Shown in pieces: positions 11,130 through 22,359 of a stretch of DNA of 64,000 bases. Location of the stretch: positions 45,753,065 through 45,817,064 of the forward strand of contig NC_085141.1 of assembly GCF_024139115.2 (NCBI RefSeq), given 5' to 3'. The notes under the pieces were generated by a model. That model saw only the letters and a program-made list of their open reading frames with translations. It did no database searches and had not been told where the DNA came from. Position 1 is the first letter of the stretch. Every line of letters begins with the position of its first letter. Made by a program: the position numbers and the translations under genes. The DNA comes from Armigeres subalbatus (Eukaryota > Arthropoda > Insecta > Diptera > Culicidae).

Positions 11130-12789
11130 TCTTATTAACTTCCTTTGAAAATACTTCAACTTCTTGAACTTCTCTTGGAAATTCTTCACATCTCTGAGAA
11201 TATCTTCTGTAAACCCATCGGAAATCCACCCGAAGTTCTTTCAAGAACTCATCCAAAAGTTACTACAGTAATTCAATCCAGGAATTCCTATACGAATTTC
11301 TTCAGGAGCTTCTTCAAAAAATCCTTTAGGACTTGTTTCATATAACCTTTTAAAAACTTCTTCGAATATTCCCACAAAAATTCCATGGTGAATTCCGTCT
11401 AGAGGAATATACCGGAGCAGATCCTGGAGATTTTTTTTGAATAATTTCCGAAGCAATTTTCGGGGAATTTCTTGGGGAATCTATAGAAGAATTATAGAAG
11501 GAAGAAGGGGGATTTATAGAAGAATTCTTGAAGTAATTTCCATAGAAACTCCTGGAGGAACTCGAAGAAGAGAAGCCAGAAGGATTTTTGGAAGAATTTT
11601 CAGGAATAATAATAATAATTTTAGGAGGAATTAATATATCATCAGAATTTTCGCAGTTGAACATCCAGGGAGTTTTTTTTAATGGCCCACCAACTACCCT
11701 CATACTCATGCGAGTTCCCTGGTAATGGATTTGGTTCAGAAACTATAGGTGACACGCAAGAAGAGTTCATTGTAAAGCTCTGGATAGTTCTCTAAGCAAT
11801 TGATGAAGAGTTCTTGGAGGAATTTCTGAAGGAACTCTAGGGAGAATTTCAGGAGAAATTGCTAGATGAAAAATGGGACTACAAGACTATCTTTAAAAAA
11901 ATTTAAATAATCCCCATTTACTTGAAAATTAAATAAACATAATGGAGGATTTCACGGAGAACTTGTGTATTAGTTTTTATGGAATTTCTGGCCTCCACAG
12001 AGATTTTTGAAGGAAATTCAAAAGAATTGCTTCAAGAACTTCCTAAAAAAAACTGAAGGAATTCCCAGAGGAATTACCTGAAGGACTTTCGGAAGAACTC
12101 TCCGAGGAACTTCTAAAAAAAATTCCTGGTGAAAAATTCCGAAGAAATTCTTGAAGAAACGTCCTGAGAAATTCCTGGAGGAGTTTTGAATGAACTTTTG
12201 TACTAAATCCGTGAAAAACTCTAAGAGGAACTTTCCGAGGAATTCCAGAAAAATCTTTCCGAATAGTTCCGAGATTAGGAGGAACTTCCCAACTAATATC
12301 TAGTGGAATCTTCGCAAAAATTTCTGGAAGAAATTGAATGAATTCCTGGAGCACTTCCTAAAGATAATCATGGGGACTCTTTATGGAATTTATGGAGGGA
12401 CCTCCAGAGGAACTTCAATAGGAATCCCGGAAGGTACTTCCGAAAGATTTCCCGAAGTAACTTCAGGATGAATTTTGAAGGAACTTTTGGAGGAATTCTT
12501 AGAGAAGCTTCTTTGAAGGAACTTTGAAGGAACTTTTGAAGAAATTACTGTAGGACCTTCCGAGGAATTCCTGGAGGTACTTCCGAAGAAATTCTTGAAG
12601 AAACTTCTATAGGAATTCTTGGAGGAATTGTTTTGCAACTTTTTTAGGAATTCTTCTAGAAGCTCCTCGAAGAATTCCTGCTGGAACTTCCCAACTAATT
12701 CCTGGTGGAACTGGAGAAACTCCCAGTGGAATTCCTGGCAAAACTTCCGGGGCCATTCCTGGTGGAATCTCAAGATGAATTCTTGTGGA
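11130..12789. repeat. Diverged relics of the 24-bp minisatellite family
   Basis: Motifs such as GGAATTC, GGAGGAACT and GAACTTCT recur at irregular spacing with heavy substitution, mixed with microsatellite (AATAAT at about 11608-11620). They look like the same unit as array 2, much older and no longer homogenised, and they grade into the clean array to the right. The cleaner stretches are about 12040-12360 and 12390-12640. Confidence 0.7.
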
Positions 12790-13377
12790 ATTGTTGGCGG
12801 AACTTCCAGAAGAAAGAAACTTCCGGAGGAATTCCTTGCGAAACTTCCGGAGGAATTTCTGGTGCAGCTTCCGGAGAAAATGCTGGCGGAACTTCCGGAG
12901 AAATTTCAGACGGAACTTCTGGAGGAAATGCTGGCGGAACTTCTGGAGGAAATGCTGGCGGAACTTCCGGAGAAATTTCAGACGGAACTTCTGGAGGAAT
13001 TCCTGGCAGAGCTTCTGGAGGAAATTCTGGTGGAACTTCCCGAGAAAATGCTGGCGCAACTTCCGGAGGGATTCCTAGCGAAACTTCCGGGGAAATTTCT
13101 GGCCGAGCTTCCAGAGGAATTTAAGGCGGATCTTCCGAAGCAATTCCTGGAGGAACTTCCGGAGGAATTGCTGAAGGAGCTTCCGGAGGAATTTCTAGAG
13201 GAACTTCTGGAGGAACTTCCGGAGGAATTTTCGGAGGAATTCCTGGAGGAATTGGAGGAATTCCTGGAGGAACTTCCGGAGGAATTCCTGGAGGAACTTC
13301 CGGAGGAATTCCTGGAGGAACTTCCGGAGGAATTCCTGGAGGAACTTCCGGAGGAATTCCTGGAGGAACTTCCGGAG
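12790..13377. repeat. Minisatellite array 2, left part
   Basis: Up to about 13130 the units are mixed 24-bp variants such as GCTGGCGGAACTTCCGGAG with GAAATTTC alternates. From about 13250 the repeat is a clean 24-bp dimer of GGAGGAATTCCT and GGAGGAACTTCC. The array is cut at 13377 by a MITE and resumes in phase at 13893. Confidence 0.9.
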
Positions 13378-13892
13378 CTAGGATAGGATGTGACAATTGA
13401 ATTGTGACTGCCTTGTTGTTTCCTTAGTCGATTGCTTCGACGAGGTGGTGGCCAGTGCTTCCGAATATTTTTTATGCAAAATCCGTCGAATACTATATGC
13501 AAAAGAAATTATGTTTTCTCGTTCATTTCTTCCATTATTTGTGATAAAAGATGCTACATACTATCAGAAAAAAGTTTTAACATGGAATTAGATAATTTTT
13601 ACAGTGAAATGGTTAAAAAGTTGATTAATAATGCCTCATCATTTATACATCATTTGCAGTTTATCGTAAACTAATTTTACCCAAAAAATAAAAAACAAAC
13701 TTTTGAATTATGTCATAAATTTCCATTTTATTACTCCGCAACACGGCCAAGGTAACAACAAGCTGCCCTTTTGAAAATGTGATACCGTCGATCGAAGTAA
13801 TCGATTGTCATTTTCACCCAATCAGCAACCGGTACGATTTTGACAGAAAATCGGTACGATTTTTAATGACTAATTGGCACATCCTATCCTAG
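13378..13892. mobile_element. 515-bp MITE with 8-bp duplication inserted in array 2
   Basis: The terminal inverted repeat is CTAGGATAGGATGTG at both ends, 15 of 15, extending to about 21 bp with one mismatch. The 8-bp flanking sequence TTCCGGAG occurs at 13370-13377 and 13893-13900, and removing one copy restores the array unit exactly. An 8-bp duplication suggests the hAT or P superfamily. The interior is AT-rich with no transposase, and open frames of at most 80 codons look incidental. Confidence 0.85.
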
Positions 13893-15060
13893 TTCCGGAG
13901 GAATTCCTGGAGGAACTTCCGGAGGAATTCCTGGAGGAACTTCCGGATGAATTCCTGGAGGAATTTCCGGAGGAATTCCTGGAGGAACTTCCGGAGGAAT
14001 TCCTGGAGGAATTTCCGGAGGAATTCCTGGAGGAACTTCCGGAGGAATTCCTGGAGGAACTTCCGGAGGAATTCCTGGAGGAACTTCCGGAGGAATTCCT
14101 GGAGGAATTTCCGGAGGAATTCCTGGAGGAACTTCCGGAGGAATTCCTGGAGGAACTTCCGGAGGAATTCCTGGAGGAACTTCCGGAGGAATTCCTGGAG
14201 GAACTTAGGAGGAATTCCTGGAGGAACTTCAGGAGGAATTCCTGGAGGAACTTCCGGAGGAATTCCTGGAGGAACTTCGGAGGAATTCCTGGAGGAACTT
14301 CCGGAGGAATTCCTGGAGGAACTTCGGAGGAATTCCTGGAGGAACTTCGGAGGAATTCCTGGAGGAACTTCGGAGGAATTCCTGGAGGAACTTCCGGAGG
14401 AATTCCTGGAGGAACTTCGGAGGAATTCCTGGAGGAACTTCGGAGGAATTCCTGGAGGAACTTCCGGAGGAATTCCTGGAGGAACTTCCGGAGGAATTCC
14501 TGGAGGAACTTCCGGAGGAATTCCTGGAGGAACTTCCGGAGGAATTCCTGGAGGAACTTCCGGAGGAATTCCTGGAGGAACTTCCGGAGGAATTCCTGGA
14601 GGAACTTCCGGAGGAATTCCTGGAGGAACTTCCGGAGGAACTTCCGGAGGAATTCCTGGAGGAACTTCCGAAGGAATTCCTGGAGGAACTTCCGGAGGAA
14701 CTTCCGGAGGAATTCCTGGAGGAACTTCCGGAGGAATTCCTGGAGGAACTTCCGGAGGAATTCCTGGAGGAACTTCCGGAGGAATTCCTGGAGGAACTTC
14801 CGGAGGAATTCCTGGAGGAACTTCCGGAGGAATTCCTGGAGGAACTTCCGGAGGAATTCCTGGAGGAACTTCCGGAGGAATTCCTGGAGGAACTCTCGGA
14901 GAAATTCTTAGATCAATATTCGTAGGTATTCCTGGAGGAGCTTCCGGAGAACTTTCTGGAGGAAATTCCGGAGAAATTCCTAGAGAAATTTCCGGAGGAA
15001 TTCCTGGAGCAAGGAATGTCCAGAAGAATTTCTTGATCAACTTCCCAACGAACTCGTAGC
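13893..15060. repeat. Minisatellite array 2, right part
   Basis: About 42 very homogeneous 24-bp units (GGAGGAATTCCT + GGAGGAACTTCC) run to about 14895. Several 23-bp units missing one C lie at 14200-14460. After 14895 the units decay quickly. All frames are open on both strands because the unit length is a multiple of three, so the long glycine-, proline- and arginine-rich frames are not genes. Confidence 0.95.
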
Positions 15061-15186
15061 GGAACTTCCGGAGAAATTTCGAAGATTTTCCGACGCTTCA
15101 AATCAGTCCACGCCGACACACACCGCCGCCGATTATTAACGGCATGACGCCGCCGCCAGTAAATTTTCATTCGGCGTACAGGTCTA

Positions 15187-15194
15187 GTTAGGAT
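15187..15194 (+). repeat. Right 8-bp target-site duplication of carrier segment A
   Basis: GTTAGGAT, identical to 9283-9290. Confidence 0.8.
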
Positions 15195-15230
15195 TCGACA
15201 GGCATTAGGATTTCTATATAGTAGTAGATT

Positions 15231-15264
15231 TGTACTTCCGCTTCTAATTCTATCATGAACATGT
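15231..15264 (-). repeat. Right arm of the split palindrome
   Basis: Reverse complement of 9229-9262 with 3 mismatches in 34. It lies 36 bp outside the right duplication of carrier segment A. Confidence 0.75.
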
Positions 15265-15595
15265 ACGTTTTCTTTCAAGAAATTGGCAAACAAAATTTTT
15301 ATTCAACTTCTGTGCGATTAGATTCCTGACATTGTGATTATCAGCCGAACACCCTACCAACTACTCCAGATACGCTTGCCGTTGCAGCATGATGTTTTAC
15401 GGTTGAATGACATTCTACCAAGTCACCACTGATTACTTTGTCTAAGCATCTCAGGTCCCAGTCAAAAATATTTGATGACGCTTATTGGAAAGCAATGGTA
15501 CTGTACTGCTCATAAAAAAATCTACTCTTCCGCTCATTTTTGAAACGACGAAAATAACGAAAAATACGCGCCAGATAGTCACCTAAAAAAACATA

Positions 15596-15786
15596 GGGGT
15601 AATGACGGCTTTGGCAGGTTTTGTTCTATTATTGGCAGGGGGGTTTTTTATGACTGATTCTGCTCAAATTTGGCCCAAACATTCTTTGCATATCAAAGAA
15701 TATTGTGGCCAAATTTCATAAAATTCGGTCGACAAAAACCCCCCTGCCAATAATAGAACAAAACCTGCCAAAGCCGTCTGTTCCCC
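15596..15786. mobile_element. 191-bp fold-back MITE with TA duplication
   Basis: Long terminal inverted repeats of about 50 bp, starting GGGGTAATGACGGCTTTGGC at the left, mirrored at the right with small differences and joined by a short unpaired centre. TA flanks each end (15594-15595 and 15787-15788), consistent with a Tc1/mariner-mobilised element (inference). Confidence 0.75.
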
Positions 15787-17720
15787 TACCTAAACAGCTA
15801 CTTTGATATTTTTGAAAATTTGGCCGCCACGTGGTGCATTCCAGTGGTGAATGCTTGGATTGCACGTGCTATTTGTACTGCGGAGAAACTTTTCACATCT
15901 ATGAGAGCCTTGGAAAATGATCACGAAAGTTGTCATTTTGTTGCAAGGCACAATAACTTGTTCGATGAAAATGCTTGCCAGAGTGCAAGTCTTTGTCATA
16001 AGGCAATCAATTAGGAACATTAAAATATGAAACAACTTCTAAATTTTCTACAATTTTTATTTGATACCCGAAAATGTATGTGTAGGTGCAACTTCCTGAC
16101 AAATTCAATCAAAAAATATCTGGATGTAGATTTCATAAGACTTTTATCAACGAAAAATGTAGATTTTTGGGTATCTCGAAAACGAAATCTGTTGAAACAC
16201 ATAAAAAATCTGTTCCGATTATAAAACAATGTTACAAAGTTTTTGAGGATAGGTATGACTTTCATTTAGTTGTTGTTGCAATGAATTTCGTTCATCCCAC
16301 TCAGAGTTACGATTTTTTTTAAGGGCAAAATCATGCCATAAGCATTTGATATAAGCTTGAAGCAAACCTAAATTTCAACCAATTGAGCTGAAATTTTCAC
16401 TAGAAGTCTATCTTAGCATAAGAATTGTGAATACCAGTTAACCGATCGATTTTAAGAAACTTTTTGAAATTTGAACATATCTATTCAGCGCCGTAGCATG
16501 AGGTTGGCCGGTGGCCCCCGCCAAGGGCGCCTGGCCTTAGGGGGCGCTGAAATCCAGAATTTCACTATGGGAAACGATAAAAAAATATTGTAAAATTTAA
16601 TGGTTTAAAGTGATTCAGTTTAAAGCTTTTATCAAACTATTTCCAATAGGGATTACACCCGTAATCAACTGGAATTCGTAATCAATTTCCGGTTGGCCCT
16701 TTTCCGTTAATATCTGATACAAGTGGATCCACGCAATAATTAATCTAGTCTTTTTATTAGCGTCGTTGAAATAGTAAAATTCCTAGAAAATAGATTTCTA
16801 AAAAAGTTCTGGCCTTTTACTAAACCTTTCTATTGGAATAATGCACTATGCAGATTAAAGAGGCTTAAAAAATTAATGACGTACATGTTCACTAAGTCCA
16901 CATCGTAGAAAAAGAATCTTTGTTTTGAACTTGCAAGAAAGTAAGGGGCGCCCAATAAAAGTTTCGCCAAGGGCGCAAAGAAACGTGCGACTTTTCTTCC
17001 CCTTTCTTCAGGGAAAACAAGCACGAAATTATTTTTGTAAGAATATTGAGTCTTGAAAATTAAAATCATCGCGAGAGAACTTGTTAGTTGTCGATAGTTT
17101 GCTATTTTAAATTTGCGCAACGCCTACACTTTTCAATTAAAAAACGTGATTGATAAAAATCATTTTGACGAAGACGATCATTCCTCCTTGAACTCGAAAG
17201 TGCTTTTTTTCCAATTGATTATTTCTTTTCACAAGTTTTCTTAATGCTATCTTGGAAAAAGCAGGAAAATCTTAAATCATCCTAATCTTCTCCAATTCCT
17301 CCGTTCGGCACGCCCAACGCACGACTCGCACTGGGTACCTACCAAAAGTGTTTTCTTCTTTGGGATTTGGGGGAAATTTGCGCACACACGTCCCAGGCGA
17401 AATAAAGTGAGAACATTTGCGATGAAGCAATAAATAAAAGTCCGAAAATCTTCGGCTTCCATTTCAGATTGCCTCGACTTTCAGATGGTATAAATCCCGC
17501 ATACCTATAGGTTGCCCGACTTGCCTATCCATAGCATTCTTTTTTCCCGCGTGGATAAAGAAAACAAAATCCAAAAGAGCCAAACTACCTGTCGAAATAG
17601 AAAAATAGAAGGATGGGAGCTGGAAAAAGGTTATGGCTGTGTATGATGGAAAACGTAGCAGTGCGTGCTTGCTTGCCTAGATGAAAAAAACTGAGAATAT
17701 AGATTAACAATCCCCTTTTT
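15787..17720. other. AT-rich DNA without recognised genes; GC-rich hAT-like end near 16490
   Basis: CAGCGCCGTAGCATGAGG at about 16489 followed by GCCAAGGGCGCC resembles a hAT-type terminus. A second GCCAAGGGCGC motif occurs near 16970, but in direct orientation, and no matching right end was found. Remaining open frames are short and carry no recognisable domain. Confidence 0.4.
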
Positions 17721-17754
17721 GCCTTTCTCGTACAATGAAGTTGTACCGAAAGGC
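17721..17754 (-). repeat. 3' hairpin of a mosquito SINE-type repeat
   Basis: GCCTTTCTCGTACAA pairs with TTGTACCGAAAGGC around a short loop. In reverse complement it matches the hairpin that ends the SINE at 42452-42839, with the same outer stem and compensated changes in the inner stem. Upstream parts of the element are not evident here. Confidence 0.55.
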
Positions 17755-20700
17755 TATAGCATTATGTATGGTAGGTTCGGTCCTACCATCTTGAAAACAT
17801 GGTACGGGAAACTGAAACCGGCACACAGTGGGACCAATTCCAAAAAAGACGGTCATATATGTTAGAAGTGAATAAAATGGTCTAGCAGGCCACATATTGT
17901 GATTTTTCATTGAATAGATGGTTCATCTTCTCGGCATCAACGACCCGTAAGCTAAAGTACAAATATCGGAGCGAGAGGTCGTCGCAAGCACGCTATAGTT
18001 CTCTAAGACAACGTGCTTGCACCAAGTGGTGCCCCATCAAATATCAAAGGCTGGCGAAGCCAATGTAGAGTTCTCTTTCTATGAGCATTTCCACAGGTAT
18101 TTAATTACCGATTTCAGCCGCCTCACCGCAGTGCTAAGGAAAAAACAATTTTATTGTTAGAAATTGTAAACATATGGAATAGGTTTTGTTTCGTCCTTAA
18201 ACGAAGTAAAGCTGTAGAAGCGCAAGTTGTTACTTGATATTACGATTCATGTGAAAAACTCATGATATTTTTACACCATTGCATTGGGGCAAATGAGTAT
18301 AAAGAGAAGTGAAAACAAATTGTGCGTGCTGCACTTATCAAAATTGATTGGCAAGACCGAAAGGACCACCGTCAGTAAAACCGAAATAACCTAATTTCTT
18401 CAGGATTGGATTCCTGACAAAAAAATGAAGCTTCAGAGTGAATTTCATTGATGGGTACCGATGGGTACCCTTTTGAATTTTACAATGAATACATCAAGAA
18501 GATAATACAATAATAGCTTTATACATAATAAAGACCGAATACTTTCTGCGCGATCGAAAATAATTTACGAACGTTTAAGCGTGGCTTTATTAGTTTTAGG
18601 GCTACATTTTGTAATGGTGCCAAATATAATAGGTTTGAGCGCTGTATACGTTGTGGCCAACTTAATCAACAGTAAGATAAATGTTACAAGATTTAACAGA
18701 ATTAAAAATCGACAACATGCTCAACTTGTATTGACTGTAAAGGTAAGATCCTCCCGAATAAAATGACTCAAAACTATGTTTACATCATCGTCAAGTATTC
18801 TACTAACAACCCATGACTCAAGTTATCAATTTGGATCATTTTGAAAAAATGGTTTTTGACCGTCTTTTTGAATATTGGTCCTTCTGTGCGGCATCACAGT
18901 TGAGGTCAAAATATCAAAAAACAAGTGAAGAACTGTCGGAATCATTCAATTCAATGATTGCCTTGAAAACACATTTTTAAGTATCAAAGTGAATACCAAA
19001 TGTCATTTTGTATAATTTATTTTATGTATTTTTGGGTTTTGAGTTTGTTTTGGAAATATTTTTTTCAAATTAAAAAATGATCAATTCGAATCAGTTGAAG
19101 TTACTATTCTTGAACCAATTGTAGTTTATAAACTAATCCAGATAGTCAACTCTGTTTTGCCAGGTGACTTACCCATCAATTCATTCAATTCAGGTCAATT
19201 CAGTTGACAAATTCAATTAGATCTTCAATGCACTTTTTTGCAGACTTAGTGAAACATGACAGCACAGCGTGTATAAAATAAATAAAAGTTGTCTCCAAGT
19301 TGTCTGTCTGGGCTCTTAATGAAGAAATTTTGCTTTTAATAAACATTGGGAATTGGCTTCCCAGAACGAAATAGTACTGAACTTTGAACTGCACCTAAAT
19401 AATCCTCCTGGAATTTGGGATAAAATCATCGCAATGGTTATGCACGTTAAAAATTTTAATTACTGTATAATAAAAGAGCAATTAAATAATAAAGTTTTTT
19501 ATCTACTGCTCATCTTTCACTCAGATCTTTCAGCATATTATCGTAAAATTCCAGCACAATTCCCGTTCCCATGATTTCAGAAAAATTATAAGACGCTTGA
19601 TCGAATAACAGACAACATCCCCATCGGTTCGGATCAGTTGACTTCGAAACAGGCTTCGGCATCAGGGGAATATGGAGCGTAGCAGGAAGCACATAAACAA
19701 GTCTTATAACGGATCAAAACACACCAAAGAAGGCGATGAACCAAATCCAATAGAGCTATCGCAGAGTTGCCAGCAAATCCACCATACGCGGTTTTCAGAC
19801 AGCAGTCAATTCGGTCCAAGGGCGAAAGATAGGATCGGGAAAGGAATCGAAACTCGTGCCGTAGCACATTATGGCACGAATAAACATAAACTAACGTAGA
19901 ATATCGGAAGTCAAAACACCCGTTTCCGCACCTTAGTCGCCTTTCGCGCTTGACTTCAACGGTGGCATGCGAGCAAACGGTTGAGCTGAGGAAAAGTAAC
20001 TACAACAACACTTCAACAAAGTCTGCTTAACAAAAAACTGAAAGCGGAGGCATCCGAGCAAATAATGATCATTGAGAATGAAAAGGGGCCCTACAATATA
20101 AATAACGACCAGATAAGTCCTGCCCTGGAAGGTAGGCAACGAGGCCCAACCGACGAAAGAACGGCAATGAATCAAGCAAATGTACGCCATTCTCACCGAG
20201 CAACAAAAACAATATTAAGCCGAGCCGCAATTTCGATGATGGGAATAATGTGAGCAAAATAATAATTTCATTTGTTTGTGTAGTCGATGATGGCTGGGAA
20301 ATGGTCGGTTGGCTTCCGAGCAGCCCAGCAGCAAACGAACAAAAAAGTAACGGAATGGGAAGGAAAGTTTTTCCCCCGTCTGCTCCCGAGCGGATTCTTC
20401 GCTGCTGACTGACTGACGAGGGCTACCGCCGAGCGTTGCCGTTGATTGCGCTGGACGTTGGAGCAGTGGCGGGCAATCGAACAAATACAGGACCTAAAAA
20501 GCTTTCATGTTTGTTTTTGGCGTTCTTGTTCTGAATCCATGAAGATCCACTCCCTGGGAGCAATATATCATTTCAACCGACCTCGCGCCGTTGCAGATCA
20601 CGAGTTTGAAAATAATGTACATACTTCAGACAAAATCCTCACCATGTACTTTTTCATCCCGCTGCTGCTATATAAATCTTACCAAAAGCATTTTTATTTA

Positions 20701-20786
20701 GGCAAAATGAATCAATATGACTTTTTTGCCCGAAAAGCATAACACACCGCGAGACTTTGTGTAAAGAATGTGAAATTTGTCGAAAT
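17755..20786. other. No gene recognised
   Basis: Mostly AT-rich DNA with old repeat fragments. 19650-20480 is GC-richer and overlaps short frames on both strands without recognisable domains. It could hold an unrecognised exon or promoter, but nothing specific supports that. Confidence 0.3.
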
Positions 20787-20794
20787 TGCTAGCA
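20787..20794 (+). repeat. Left 8-bp flank (probable target duplication) of carrier segment B
   Basis: TGCTAGCA here against TGCTAGTG at 28895-28902: six of eight identical, as expected for an aged 8-bp duplication. Confidence 0.6.
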
Positions 20795-20810
20795 CAGCGG
20801 TTCTCAACCT

Positions 20811-21397
20811 TTTCCTTCATAAGTATCCCTCCGAACTTTAGCATTCATTGAGGTACCTCCTATTGTTTTTCGCTGAAAATGAAAATATGTAAGCACATAA
20901 GATATATGGAAAACGGACGCAATATATACACAGTATTAATTTTTGTGTAAATTTACGTTTATTTTCATGCACATATTTGGAGCATAACAATAAACGCAAA
21001 AATGAGTTAGATATTAAATTTACACGGATTGAAAATGTGGTCATGCGAAATTACATGACATGTATTTTTAATTGAATCTTTCCAAACGTTTAATTTTACA
21101 CGATCATGTGAATTTAAACGATGATGTAATATAACATTTCATCTACGGTTTTTGTTTAGATTTGAGGCTTTTCGCAGAGAAAATCTATTGACTCAAATGG
21201 ACGATCTAGCCCACAATTGTAAAACCCAATGTTGTGTTCAGTCCTTTTGAGAATATTTCTGGACGAGAAAATAGAATTCCAAACATATGTGAAAACAATT
21301 AAATTTCAATTCAATAGATGAAGAACTTAAAATATTTGTGATAGTATTGTTTAAATAAAATGGCGAGTTAATAAAATTTCATTATTTATTTATTCAG
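20811..21397. other. AT-rich left body of carrier segment B, no gene seen
   Basis: No recognisable domain, repeat boundary or RNA gene; only short open frames. Confidence 0.4.
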
Positions 21398-21506
21398 TTA
21401 TACCACAGACAAACAGACATAACACTCGTCAAATTACCATCGTTCACTGATTTACTGGTTAATTCAAATACTCATTAGTTAGTTAGTCTGTGGTTATACG
21501 ATACAT
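21398..21506. mobile_element. Short TIR element (~105 bp)
   Basis: TATACCACAGAC near the left end and GTCTGTGGTTATA near the right form an inverted repeat with one inserted base. The interior is AT-rich. The exact ends and duplication are not resolved. Confidence 0.5.
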
Positions 21507-22359
21507 ATCTTAATAATACCAGTAGAATCAGCTCCATTACTGCAAAGTTCGACAACGCAGAATATGCCGAATACTGACTGTCCGGAATGTAAGCGTGTAT
21601 GTTTCGCCATCGATTTAACATTTTGATTCAACGCATTGAAACGAATTGCTAGACTTCAAATTGTAGTGTCGCTAACGAAAATGCCTTTTATACGACTCGA
21701 AAAATTTGCACCGTGTTCGATTCAATTCGATTCAATTCAATTCAATTCGATTCAAGAAAACACACACAATAATTGCACATTTAAAACACAAAAATTGTTG
21801 ACTCTCGTATACATTTTCCTCGTCTTTCAAACTAACTGTTTAAAAGTTTCAGTTAATTCTGTCTGAACAAATAAAACGTACCATCCCTCACTGAGTGATA
21901 AAAAAAACTGAAGTGCAGTTGTAGCATCCGCTTTATATTTTTCTCATGTTACTTTACTTTTACGTCGTCATGAAAATTAAATCAATATTGATTGGAAATT
22001 CGACGTATATCCATTTATTTTTAAAGCAGCCGTTGAAAAATATTCTGTACTGTAAACACGTGTGGAATCAAATTTGAAATTACGTGTTTTTCGATACTCT
22101 AATTATGTGCATTAATTAGACGCGACTCAGTTTTCAATCGAATTCAAGTTTCAATTGGTTCATTATTACAGCAATTACAAAATTTACTTCATTTTCAATC
22201 AAATTTTTAATTCAATCGATTTATTATTACATCATTTCTAATTTACATGTCGTGTAAATTTAATTATTTTTTGGTATGTGGCTCTCCGAAATGTTAGATG
22301 AAATCTTCGTCCGATCCTTTGCATCCTATAAGGCTTTGATGATCTTCGTGAAAGGAGCC
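21507..22359. other. AT-rich DNA with a small ATTCA/ATTCG microsatellite
   Basis: Tandem ATTCGATTCA-type motifs occur at about 21718-21757. Otherwise no gene or element boundary is recognised before the satellite begins. Confidence 0.5.

Larger units (their letters stand above)
9291..15186. mobile_element. Carrier segment A: 5.9-kb hAT-like non-autonomous element containing minisatellite array 2
   Basis: The left end begins TAGACCTGTGCGCCG and the reverse complement of the right end begins TAGACCTGTACGCCG, so 14 of the first 15 bases agree. Both sub-terminal regions are rich in CGCCGCCGCC-type motifs, at 9300-9350 and 15100-15180. Perfect GTTAGGAT duplications flank it. Inside are a Feilai-like SINE (9802-10103), diverged minisatellite relics (11130-12790), array 2 (12790-15060) and a nested 515-bp MITE. 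No transposase-like frame is visible, so it must have been mobilised in trans. The termini and duplication support hAT, but the superfamily is inferred. Confidence 0.75.

Noticed and set aside
12607..15059. Long Gly/Pro/Arg- or Glu/Leu-rich frames in array 2
   Set aside because: Same cause: a stop-free 24-bp unit. One frame is even cut by a MITE, and no start context, domain or splice evidence exists.
16489..16990. A third hAT-like element
   Set aside because: One plausible end (CAGCGCCGTAG) is visible, but no inverted partner or 8-bp duplication was found.
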